From Bryobacterales bacterium (lineage in GTDB: Bacteria > Acidobacteriota > Terriglobia > Bryobacterales > Bryobacteraceae), in assembly GCA_003164035.1 (NCBI GenBank), contig PLRS01000141.1, forward strand, positions 88,541 through 136,559: 48,019 nt of DNA. The letters are read 5' to 3'. Under the pieces are notes generated by a model. That model was not told the DNA's origin. It did no database searches and saw only the letters and a list, made by a program, of their open reading frames with translations. A program made the position numbers and the translations under genes. Positions 1 through 7,448 of this stretch are shown here, one piece after another (the first letter of the stretch is position 1; each line of letters begins with the position of its first letter).

Positions 1-477
1 CAAAATTGCACAATGGCGCACAAATTCGAGCTTGTATGATCAAGCAGATACAGAACCGATCTCAAGCGCGAGGGATGGTCGCCCTTTGGTTTTCAGCGCA
101 TCGAAGTCGTCGGCTGATCCCCGAAATTGGCGAAGGGACAGAGTGCTCCGTCCCCGTCCCACGTTTCCATACCTCCGCGGGGCACCGCAGAGGAACGCGC
201 GGCGCTGCCCCCGCAATTTGATTTTTCAAAATCCGGAATCGTCCGCCTGGCAGCCCGCCAACTGAGCCTCGTCGGAGCCAAAAGACAGTTCCCCGCCGTC
301 GCGGACCCGCTCGGAAAGGAGGCCTGAGACTCCCTGGCGGCAAGGAGCTGATTATCCGGGGCGAAGAGCGGGTCCTGGGGGACCCGCGCGGACGAGGGCG
401 TCCGCCCTACCACCTCCGCGGTGCCTTTAAAAGTATGCGGCATTGGACTGAGAGTCCGCTCCACGGGGAGCGCTACC
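1..477. other. Non-coding stretch upstream of the lyase-BMC unit
   Basis: I see no convincing gene here; the short open frames lack family-like composition and overlap each other. Two tandem perfect hairpins lie at 368-387 (arms GCGGGTCC/GGACCCGC, 4-nt loop) and 388-405 (arms GCGGAC/GTCCGC). A 20-base motif at 446-465 recurs inverted at 25747-25766. A TATGAT at 35-40 could be a -10 box but has no well-spaced -35. The region is either a long leader of the downstream unit or a patch of dispersed repeats. Any genes upstream of it are outside the window. Confidence 0.5.
446..465 (+). repeat. 20-bp dispersed motif, copy 1
   Basis: The sequence gactgagagtccgctccacg is found exactly, in inverted orientation, at 25747-25766. 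Both copies are intergenic and sit just beside gene starts (the lyase here, the Kbl-type gene there). A chance 20-base match within 48 kb is very unlikely, so it is probably a dispersed repeat module of this genome. Confidence 0.6.
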
Positions 478-1506
478 GTGTATGCTTATGATTTGAGCAA
501 GCTCCAAGGGATTTTCACGCCACTGCTGGTGCCCCTCGATGGCAGGGGCCAGATTGACGAGGGTGAACTGCGCCGTTTCGTTTCCTGGCTCATCGAGCGC
601 GGGGTGCACGGCCTTTACCCGAACGGTTCGACGGGAGAATTCACGCGCTTCACGGCCCAGGAGCGGCGGCGGATCGTGGAAGTAGTGGCGGATGAAACCG
701 GCGGCCGCGTTCCGATCCTCGCTGGCGCGGCCGAGGCCAACGTCAAAGAGACGCTTTCGGCGTGTGAGGCATACGCGGCACTGGGAGTTCGCGCGGTGGC
801 CATCGTGGCGCCATTCTATTACAAGCTGACTCCGGAATCGGTCTACGCCTACTTCGCCGAAATCGCGCGCCACTCGCCCATCGACCTGACGCTGTACAAC
901 ATTCCCATGTTCGCCAGCCCCATCGACGTTCCCACCATCGGGCGGCTGGCGGCGGAGTTTCCACGGGTGATCGGGATTAAGGATTCCTCCGGCGACGTGG
1001 CTTTCATGATGCGGATGATGGCGGCGGTGCGGCCGCATCGTCCCGATTTTTCCTTTCTGACCGGGTGGGAAGCGGTGCTGGTCCCGATGCTCATGATCGG
1101 GTGCGAAGGGGGTACCAACGCTTCCAGCAACGCGGTACCGGAAGTGACCCGCCGGATGTACGACCTCACCCGCGCCGGCAAGTACGAAGAGGCTATTCAA
1201 TGGCAGTTTCGGATTCTGGAACTGTTCGACGCCATGCTGAACCCGTTCGAATTTCCCGACGGGTTTCGCGCCGCGGCCGAGCTGCGCGGTTTTCGTTTCG
1301 GCCGCGGACGGCAGCCGCAAACCAGCGCGCAGCGTTCCGACCGCACCGCCCTGACGTCGGTGCTGCAGTGCATTCTGGCCGATTTCGAGCTGGTGGACCG
1401 GCCCGCGTCGGGGTGCGCGCCGCGCGTGCGGGAGGTTGGGGTGGATAAGGTGCAGCAGGTGGTGTTCGAAGTGATGCGCGAGTTGGAGAAGCGGGGTGTC
1501 GTCTGA
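478..1506 (+). CDS. DHDPS/NAL-superfamily pyruvate lyase with a C-terminal encapsulation-peptide-like helix
   Basis: This is a class I (Schiff-base) aldolase of the dihydrodipicolinate synthase/N-acetylneuraminate lyase superfamily, 342 aa from the GTG at 478. That GTG has GGGGAG seven bases upstream; an earlier in-frame GTG at 421 has no ribosome site. Visible family motifs are GSTGEF (50-55), the catalytic tyrosine in YNIP (Tyr140) and the Schiff-base lysine in GIKDSSGD (Lys168). Such enzymes make or cleave a bond between pyruvate and an aldehyde; the substrate cannot be read from sequence. Usual members end near residue 300. Here a Pro/Gly/Ala-containing linker (about 306-320) is followed by an amphipathic helix, [19 protein letters not shown] (322-340), resembling the tails that target enzymes into bacterial microcompartments. 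The next gene is a microcompartment shell protein whose proposed start overlaps this stop. The family is certain, cargo status is inferred, and a true DapA role is unlikely. Confidence 0.88.
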   Translation: MYAYDLSKLQGIFTPLLVPLDGRGQIDEGELRRFVSWLIERGVHGLYPNGSTGEFTRFTAQERRRIVEVVADETGGRVPILAGAAEANVKETLSACEAYAALGVRAVAIVAPFYYKLTPESVYAYFAEIARHSPIDLTLYNIPMFASPIDVPTIGRLAAEFPRVIGIKDSSGDVAFMMRMMAAVRPHRPDFSFLTGWEAVLVPMLMIGCEGGTNASSNAVPEVTRRMYDLTRAGKYEEAIQWQFRILELFDAMLNPFEFPDGFRAAAELRGFRFGRGRQPQTSAQRSDRTALTSVLQCILADFELVDRPASGCAPRVREVGVDKVQQVVFEVMRELEKRGVV

Positions 1507-2111
1507 CCGAATCGCTGGCCTTGATCGAGATCGGAGGCTGGTCGCCTGCCATGGTTGTGCTCGACGCCATGGAGAAATCGGCCGCTGTTCGGCTGATCGA
1601 AACCGAGCTCAACGATAGTCCGGGAGTGTGCATGAAGCTATACGGGCGGCTGGGGGACATCGAAGCGGCGGCGCGGGCGGCCGAGGAAACGGCGGGTGCG
1701 ATGGCGACGCCGATCCTCGTCCACGTCATCCCCGGCCCATCGGAGCTTTCGCCCGCCGCCTACCAGGCCGGGCGGCCGGATTTCAATCCCCTCATCGAAC
1801 AGGCAGCCGTCCAGATACCGGAGAACGATATGAACGATCAATCCAGTTTTGCCGTGGGCCTCATCGAAACGCAGGGGTTCACCGCCGTTTTCGAGGCGAT
1901 CGACACGGCGTTGAAGACCGCCGCGGTGGAGGTGCTGGCTAGGGAGAAACTGGGCGGCGGGTACATCACCGTGCTGATCAAGGGCGATGTGGCGGCGGTT
2001 ACGGCGGCGGTGGACGCGGGCAAGGTGAAAGTGGAAGGCCTGGGGCGGTTGGTGGCGGCGCACGTCATCCCCAGCCCGAGCAAAGGCGTACTGTCACTCC
2101 TGCCGAAGTAG
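1503..2111 (+). CDS. Tandem-domain bacterial microcompartment (BMC-T type) shell protein
   Basis: Two BMC domains lie in one chain of about 202 aa: domain 1 at about residues 4-78 ([18 protein letters not shown]) and domain 2 at about 116-190 ([18 protein letters not shown], then [18 protein letters not shown]). Tandem BMC proteins form trimers that tile as pseudo-hexamers in microcompartment shells. The pore-loop position is NDSPGVC in domain 1 and KLGGG in domain 2, so the halves differ; I see no PduT-like Fe-S motif. A TTG at 1521 is the first standard start, but it would cut off the usual lead-in to the first strand. A CTG at 1503 gives [12 protein letters not shown], overlaps the upstream TGA as CTGA, and follows GAAGCGGGG at the right distance, so I prefer it. 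An internal ATG at 1830 with GGAG six bases upstream could yield a single-domain form. No pentamer (BMC-P) gene is in the window, so this is either a satellite locus or the end of a larger one. Confidence 0.9.
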   Translation: MTESLALIEIGGWSPAMVVLDAMEKSAAVRLIETELNDSPGVCMKLYGRLGDIEAAARAAEETAGAMATPILVHVIPGPSELSPAAYQAGRPDFNPLIEQAAVQIPENDMNDQSSFAVGLIETQGFTAVFEAIDTALKTAAVEVLAREKLGGGYITVLIKGDVAAVTAAVDAGKVKVEGLGRLVAAHVIPSPSKGVLSLLPK

Positions 2112-2126
2112 AGCAGAGCTTTTCTC

Positions 2127-4175
2127 TCACCACACCCGGCAGGCGTTCGCCCGCACCATCGGGTCGCCGGCCTTGCACGAAAACGCCTTGCCGAACTCCG
2201 GCAGGTTCGACACCACTCCCTTGATCCGGTACTCGTCCGGTGAGTGGCTGTCGGTGAGGGCGTGCAGGCGCTTCGATTCCGGCCGTTCCTCGCCGCAGGC
2301 CCACTGCGCCATGCCGATGAAAAAACGTTGATCGGGCGTGAAGCCGTCGGCCGGCGCCAGCGTCTTATCCTTGGTCGCCTCTTTCCATGCCATGTAGGCC
2401 AGTAGGGTGCCGCCCAGGTCGGCGACGTCTTCGCCCAGGGTCAGCTTGCCGTTGATTTTGACGTCGTCCACTACGGTGTATTGCGAATATTGATTCGAGA
2501 CGCAGGCGGCGCGCTGGACGAACGCGTCGGCGTCCTGTTTGGTCCACCAGTCTTTCAGATTCCCGTGGGCGTCGAACTGCCGGCCTTCGTCGTCGAACCC
2601 GTGCGTCAGTTCATGCCCGATGGTGGCGCCGGTGTTGCCGTAGTTGGGCGCATCGTCCATCTTGGGATCGTAAAGCGGAGGCTCCAGCACGCCGGCCGGA
2701 AAGTTGATGTCGTTCATCTGCGGGTCGTAGTAGGCGTTCACCGTGGGCGGCGTCATTCCCCATTCGCCGCGGTCCACCGGCTTGCCGATCTTGTTCAGAT
2801 CGCGGTGCGTTTCGAAAGCCGCGCAGCGGAGGGCGTCGCCCGCGTAATCGCCCGCCACGATGTCCACCGAGCTGTAGTCGCGCCAATGGTCCGGGTAGCC
2901 GATCTTGTTCACCACGCCGTGCAGTTTTTCGAGCGCCTTCTGCTTGGTGGCGTCGCCCATCCAGGCGATCTGGCGAATATCGGTTTCCATGGCTTGCTCG
3001 ATCTCGCGCGTCATGGCGACGGCGCTGGCCTTGGTTTCGGGCGTGAAGGTATGGGCCACAAACACCTCGCCCAGCGCCTCGCCAAGGTCGCGATCCACGC
3101 GCCGCACGCAGCGCTTCCAGCGCGGCTCCATCTCCTTCACCCCGCGCAGATACTTGTTGTTGAAGTCGAAGTCCGCCTCCACGAAGGCTTTCCCGAGATA
3201 GGGCGCGCGGTCGCTCAGCAGGTGCCAGCGCAGGTAAGTCCGCCAATCCCCAACTGGCCGCGCGGCCAGCAGCTTTTCCATCTCCTTGTAGAATGCCGGC
3301 TCGGTGACGTTGACTACGTCCGGCGCGGCCAGCCCCAGCGTCTTCCAATACTCGGGCCAGCCGAAATGAGGCGTCAGCTTTTCCGCCTCCGCGCGTGACA
3401 GCTTGTGGAAGAGGTTATATGGATCGCGCAGTTCCACTCGGGTGAGCGACGCTTTGGCCAGATCGGTCTCGATCGCCATTATGGTCTCGGCTTCGCTTCG
3501 CGCCGCGGCATCGGAGTCGCCCGCCAGCCGCAGCAGCCGCGCCACGAACTCCAGGTAGCGCGCCCGGGTTTCCACCGATTTGGCGTCGGTCTTCACGTAA
3601 TAATCGCGGTCCGGCAAGCCCAACCCGCCGGCACTGGCGAAGGCGATGACGCGTTCGGAATCGGCGAAATCCTGGGAAGATCCGAAGCCGAACAGGTACC
3701 GCTCCGCACGGTTCGAGCCCATGTGCAGCCGCGCCAGAAGCGGCGCCAGGTCGCTGGTGCGATCGAGCGCCGCAATCTGCCGCAGGGCGTCGGCGATCGG
3801 CCGCGTGCCGGCTTTCTCGATGGCGTCTTCGTCCATGCAGGCGGCGAAATAATCGCCGATCTTCTGTTCGTTGGCGGTTCGGTTCGCGCCGCTGTTGCCG
3901 AGCTGACGCAGCAGTCCCCACAGGTACTGCATGTTTTCGGTGGTCAGTTTGCCGTAGACGTCCCAGCGCGGTTGGTCGGGCGGAATCGGATTCAGCTTGC
4001 TCCAGTTCCCGCAGGCGAATTTGTAGAAGTCCACGCACGGATCCGCCGCGCGGTCGAGAAACTTTGTCTCCAGGCTGGGCGTGTAGGGCAGGCCGGTCAG
4101 CGGAAGGTCCCCGGACTGTGCCACCCCAAGCGGCGGCACCAGAAAACATGCGGCAAGCCAGATAAAGGATTTCAC
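2127..4175 (-). CDS. M13 family (neprilysin-like) zinc metallopeptidase, exported
   Basis: A 682-aa protein with a typical signal peptide (MKSFIWLAACFLVPPLGVAQ), followed by the peptidase M13 N-terminal domain (DPCVDFYKFACGNW at about 45-60) and the catalytic domain. The zinc-binding HELTH is at 521-525, with the GEDVADLGG ExxxD motif supplying the third ligand and the NAYYDPQMNDINFPAG substrate-cleft segment before it. The protein ends in CRVW, as M13 enzymes do. Length and motifs are complete, so it is probably active, degrading oligopeptides in the periplasm or outside the cell. It is convergent with the BMC gene, only 15 bp away, and monocistronic. Acidobacteria often carry several M13 paralogues, and I cannot say which this is. 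Confidence 0.96.
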   Translation of the reverse strand: MKSFIWLAACFLVPPLGVAQSGDLPLTGLPYTPSLETKFLDRAADPCVDFYKFACGNWSKLNPIPPDQPRWDVYGKLTTENMQYLWGLLRQLGNSGANRTANEQKIGDYFAACMDEDAIEKAGTRPIADALRQIAALDRTSDLAPLLARLHMGSNRAERYLFGFGSSQDFADSERVIAFASAGGLGLPDRDYYVKTDAKSVETRARYLEFVARLLRLAGDSDAAARSEAETIMAIETDLAKASLTRVELRDPYNLFHKLSRAEAEKLTPHFGWPEYWKTLGLAAPDVVNVTEPAFYKEMEKLLAARPVGDWRTYLRWHLLSDRAPYLGKAFVEADFDFNNKYLRGVKEMEPRWKRCVRRVDRDLGEALGEVFVAHTFTPETKASAVAMTREIEQAMETDIRQIAWMGDATKQKALEKLHGVVNKIGYPDHWRDYSSVDIVAGDYAGDALRCAAFETHRDLNKIGKPVDRGEWGMTPPTVNAYYDPQMNDINFPAGVLEPPLYDPKMDDAPNYGNTGATIGHELTHGFDDEGRQFDAHGNLKDWWTKQDADAFVQRAACVSNQYSQYTVVDDVKINGKLTLGEDVADLGGTLLAYMAWKEATKDKTLAPADGFTPDQRFFIGMAQWACGEERPESKRLHALTDSHSPDEYRIKGVVSNLPEFGKAFSCKAGDPMVRANACRVW

Positions 4176-4226
4176 CAGCCGAGGGTACCACGGCCGGCCG
4201 GGTGCTGGCCAAAGCAGCGGTATCTG

Positions 4227-4386
4227 GGTGCTTAACCGATTTGAGGGAGTTAGTCCCCGGCAACCGCTCCCTCACGGTCGCGGCTCGGTAAGTGACTGCA
4301 AACACTGGGTGTCCGTAACCGAGCCGCGACCGTGAGGGAGCGGTTGCCGCGCCTGAGCTGCGAAGTCCCCAGATCGGTTAAGCACC
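4227..4386. repeat. 160-bp nested palindrome, MITE-like (family A, copy 1)
   Basis: Outer terminal inverted repeats GGTGCTTAACCGAT (4227-4240) and its exact complement (4373-4386) enclose a perfect 31-bp inverted repeat (4259-4289 with 4318-4348) around a 28-base loop. The inner arm contains GGTCGCGGCTCGG, found again at 22554-22634, 38942-38972 and 41125-41190. There is no coding capacity. The nested ends fit a miniature transposable element or a REP-like palindrome. No clear target-site duplication is visible. It fills most of the gap between the M13 peptidase and padR genes, whose starts diverge across it. Confidence 0.75.
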
Positions 4387-4412
4387 TGCGGTTTACCGCT
4401 AACCAATCCCAT

Positions 4413-4460
4413 GGTAGCCCGTCTACCCGGTTGAGCGCAATTCAGGGTAGAATATCTACC
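4413..4460 (+). promoter_or_regulatory. Two GGTAG-N5-CTACC sites: probable PadR operator
   Basis: Inverted repeats GGTAG-N5-CTACC occur at 4413-4427 and 4446-4460. Their starts are 33 bp apart, about three helical turns. The second site contains a -10-like TAGAAT (4448-4453) and ends four bases before the padR ATG, so the mRNA would be nearly leaderless. Autoregulation is usual for PadR proteins; that this PadR binds here is inferred from position and symmetry. No convincing -35 box is seen. Confidence 0.55.
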
Positions 4461-4464
4461 AACG

Positions 4465-4821
4465 ATGCCTAAAGAACCGCAAGACCGCCTCGAACTCCTG
4501 CAAGGAACCCTCGACATGCTGATCCTGCGCACGCTCCTTTTCGGCCCCGCCCACGGGCATCAGATCGCGAAGCATATCCAGCGCACCACCGACGAGGTGC
4601 TGCAGGTCGAGCACGGATCGCTCTATCCCGCGCTCCATCGTCTGGAGCGCAAAGGCTGGATCGCGGCCAAGTGGGAGGCCGCAGGCAAAGACCTGAAGCG
4701 CGAATTCAAATACTATCGCCTGACCGCTGCAGGCAAACGGCAGCTCCTCGCCGAGGAGTCCAAATGGAAACAACTGACGGGCGCCATCGCGCGCATCATG
4801 TGGCCCGTCGAGGAACAGTGA
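4465..4821 (+). CDS. PadR family transcriptional regulator (ADOP-associated)
   Basis: A 118-aa winged-helix repressor. It starts MPKEPQDRLELLQGTLDMLI, and the stretch LQGTLDMLILRTLLFGPAHGHQIAKHIQ is the PadR helix-turn-helix region; EHGSLYPALHRLERKGWI is the family's recognition helix and wing. It is the acidobacterial PadR type that precedes ADOP permeases. The stop TGA overlaps the permease ATG (ATGA), so the two are translationally coupled. It likely senses a small hydrophobic ligand or a membrane cue and controls its own operon through the twin inverted repeats just upstream; the ligand is unknown. Confidence 0.95.
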   Translation: MPKEPQDRLELLQGTLDMLILRTLLFGPAHGHQIAKHIQRTTDEVLQVEHGSLYPALHRLERKGWIAAKWEAAGKDLKREFKYYRLTAAGKRQLLAEESKWKQLTGAIARIMWPVEEQ

Positions 4822-7436
4822 TGAGCTGGCGGCGGCGGCAGGCGCGCGAGCGGGACCTGGAGCGCGAACTGCGTTCCGATCTGGACCTGGAGGGCGAAGA
4901 GCAACAGGGAAACGGGCTGTCCGCCCAGGAAGCCCGCTACGCCGCGCGGCGGGCGTTTGGCAATTCGACCTTTATTAGAGAGGAGGTGCGCCAAATGTGG
5001 GGCACCCAAGCTTGGGACCGGCTGGCTCAGGACGGGCGGCAGACGGCGCGCGCGCTTTATAAGAGCCCGGGATTCACGCTGGCCGCCGCGCTCACTCTGG
5101 CTCTTGGCATCGGCGCCAATACGGCCATGTTTACCCTCGTCGATGCCATCATTCTGCGACCGTTGCCATTTCCCGAACCCGGCCGCTTGATCCGGATCGA
5201 CAAAGACGTGGTTCGCCAGCAGGCTTCCCTGGTAATCCTGCGCGACAGCAGCCGCACCACTGAGTACGGCGCCTATTCGGCCAATACGGAATTCAACCTG
5301 ACCGGCCAGGGCGAGCCGCAGCGCCTGGTTGGAACCCTGGTATCCGCCAATCTGTTTTCCATCCTCGGGCAAAGACCTCTGCTGGGCCGGACCTTTGAGG
5401 CCGGCGAGGACGCGCCCGGCCAGGTTCGCGCGGTGATCCTGAGTTACGACTTGTGGCAACACCAGTTCCGCGGCGACCCGGGCATCACCGGCCGCACCAT
5501 CACCATCGACGACGTCGATCGCCGCGTGGCCGGCGTGATGCCGCCGGATTTTCAGTTCCCGTCCCCGCGCACCGCGGTCTGGATACCGGTGCGTATCGAC
5601 CGCCGCAACGTGGGTGTCTATTGGTGGACCTACAACCTGAATATCGCGGGGCGCCTGCGGCCCGGCTTCACCGCCGCGCAGGCCTACGCCGAGTTGCGCA
5701 CCTTCGTTCCGCGAATTCGCGACTCCTTCCCGCCGCCGTGGAAAGTGTGGCCGGATTGGGGTCTTAAGGCGGAGGTCGTTTCGCTGCAGGAGTCGCTGGT
5801 CGGCGACGTGCGCGTGCGCCTTTTGGTGCTGCTCGCCGCCGTGGGGCTGGTGCTGCTGGTCGCCTGTGTGAATGTGGCTAACCTGCTTCTCGCCCGCGGC
5901 GCCGCGCGTGAAAAGGAGATCTCCCTGCGTCTCGCCCTGGGCGCCAGCCGGTCGCGAATCGCCGGGCAGCTTCTTACGGAGAGCCTGCTGCTGGCGGCCC
6001 TCGGCGGCGGCGCGGGCCTGGCGATGGCGTTCGCGGCCGGCGGCTTGTTCCGCCACATCCTGCCGAATGACTTGCCGCGGCTATCCGGCGGCGCCGTCGA
6101 TATTCGCGTGCTCGCCTTCACGGCCGCGCTCACGCTCGCTACCGGTCTCGGATTCGGGCTGCTGCCGGCGCTTCGGTTTTCGAAGGGCGATTTGCAGACA
6201 GGGCTGAAATCCGTCAGCGGCGCGGTCCTGGGCGCTCGCGGTCACCAGCGGCTCTCGAGCACCCTGGTGGCTTTCGAAATCGCCGTCGGAGTGGTGGTGG
6301 TGATCGGCGCCGGCCTGCTGGCCCGGAGCTTTTGGGAATTGATCAACGTCAAGCCCGGGTTTCGCACCACCGGAACGCTGACGGCTTTGCTGACGCCGAA
6401 TCCCTCGCTCTGTAGGGTGCCGGCGCGGTGCGCGTCCTTTTATGAAGATGTCCTGGAACGGGCGGGAGCGTTGCCGGGCGTGCAGGCGGCGGCCGCCGTG
6501 AATCCTCTGCCCCTGAGCGGTGACGTAGGCGCCGGCGCGATGGAGCTCGAAGGCCACCCCATATTGCCAGGCCATGCCGCGCCAGCGCTCTGGGCCAGTA
6601 CCGTAACTCCGGATTATTTCGCCGCCATGGGGATTCCGGTTCTGAGTGGACGCGGCTTCCTCAATAGCGATCGCGCCGGCTCTGAACTGGTGGTGCTCGT
6701 CACCGCCAAAACCGGGCAACGCTGGTGGCCCGGCCAGAATCCCGTCGGCAAGCATCTGCGTTTCGTAGCGGAGGAGCTGCAGCGCACCGTGGTCGGCGTG
6801 ACGGGAGATACACGGGAAGCCGCGCTCGATGGCGATCCGGATTGGGTCGAGGGCCACATCTACCTGCCCTACGCGCAATACGCCGTCAACCTGGGTCCCA
6901 GAATGACCGTCGTCCTCAGGACCGCGGGGAGTCCCTTGCTGTTCGCCGAACCCCTGCGCCGGCTGGTTGCCGAAATCCGGCACGACGTTCCGGTGACGCA
7001 ACTGCGCACCATGGACGAGGTGATTTCCCAATCCGTGAATACGCCGCGCTCCACCATGTGGCTGCTGTTCTCGTTTGCCGCGCTGGCCCTGTTGTTGAGC
7101 GCCGTGGGCATCTACGCGGTGGTGGCGTACGCGGCAGCGCAGAAGCGGCGTGAGATCGGGATCCGCATCGCATTGGGAGCACGGCCGCGCGATATTCTTC
7201 GAGGAATTCTGGCGCGGAGCCTGACGGTCGCATCGATAGGCCTGGCGTTCGGGCTGGTGGGCGCGTACGCCGGAACCAGGGTGTTGCGCAGTTTGCTGTT
7301 TCAGGTGGCCCCGCACGACGTGGTGACCTTCATCGCCATGCCGCTGGTTCTGTTGCTGGTGGCCTTGTGCGCAACCTATGTTCCGGCCAGACGGGCAGCC
7401 CGTGTGGACCCGGCCGTAACCCTCCGAAACGAGTAA
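4821..7436 (+). CDS. ADOP family ABC-type permease (MacB/FtsX-like)
   Basis: An 871-aa permease of the acidobacterial duplicated orphan permease type. It has an N-terminal cytosolic segment typical of ADOP (RERDLERELRSDLDLE, then RYAARRAFGN), a first transmembrane helix at about 90-110, a MacB-like periplasmic domain, an FtsX block of helices at about 335-470, a second periplasmic domain, and a final FtsX block ending VPARRAARVDPAVTLRNE. The start is the ATG at 4821 that overlaps the padR stop; a longer open frame begins inside padR and is not used. No ATPase gene is adjacent, which is normal for this family. The role is probably export or mechanotransmission of a small molecule or peptide; the substrate is unknown. 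It is followed after 12 bp by a second, damaged copy. Confidence 0.93.
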   Translation: MSWRRRQARERDLERELRSDLDLEGEEQQGNGLSAQEARYAARRAFGNSTFIREEVRQMWGTQAWDRLAQDGRQTARALYKSPGFTLAAALTLALGIGANTAMFTLVDAIILRPLPFPEPGRLIRIDKDVVRQQASLVILRDSSRTTEYGAYSANTEFNLTGQGEPQRLVGTLVSANLFSILGQRPLLGRTFEAGEDAPGQVRAVILSYDLWQHQFRGDPGITGRTITIDDVDRRVAGVMPPDFQFPSPRTAVWIPVRIDRRNVGVYWWTYNLNIAGRLRPGFTAAQAYAELRTFVPRIRDSFPPPWKVWPDWGLKAEVVSLQESLVGDVRVRLLVLLAAVGLVLLVACVNVANLLLARGAAREKEISLRLALGASRSRIAGQLLTESLLLAALGGGAGLAMAFAAGGLFRHILPNDLPRLSGGAVDIRVLAFTAALTLATGLGFGLLPALRFSKGDLQTGLKSVSGAVLGARGHQRLSSTLVAFEIAVGVVVVIGAGLLARSFWELINVKPGFRTTGTLTALLTPNPSLCRVPARCASFYEDVLERAGALPGVQAAAAVNPLPLSGDVGAGAMELEGHPILPGHAAPALWASTVTPDYFAAMGIPVLSGRGFLNSDRAGSELVVLVTAKTGQRWWPGQNPVGKHLRFVAEELQRTVVGVTGDTREAALDGDPDWVEGHIYLPYAQYAVNLGPRMTVVLRTAGSPLLFAEPLRRLVAEIRHDVPVTQLRTMDEVISQSVNTPRSTMWLLFSFAALALLLSAVGIYAVVAYAAAQKRREIGIRIALGARPRDILRGILARSLTVASIGLAFGLVGAYAGTRVLRSLLFQVAPHDVVTFIAMPLVLLLVALCATYVPARRAARVDPAVTLRNE

Positions 7437-7448
7437 GGGAAAAGCACC

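Noticed and set aside
421-477. Earlier GTG start for the lyase at 421
   Set aside because: No ribosome site there, and the added residues do not resemble the family; the GTG at 478 has GGGGAG at seven bases.
2481-3398. 305-residue open frame on the plus strand inside the M13 peptidase gene
   Set aside because: Antisense to a clearly real gene; rich in Val, Arg and His with no recognisable domain.
4713-6056. 447-residue minus-strand frame opposite padR and the ADOP permease, with a similar 495-residue frame at 6081-7568
   Set aside because: Both are complementary-strand artefacts with Arg/Gln/His-rich sequences and no ribosome site.
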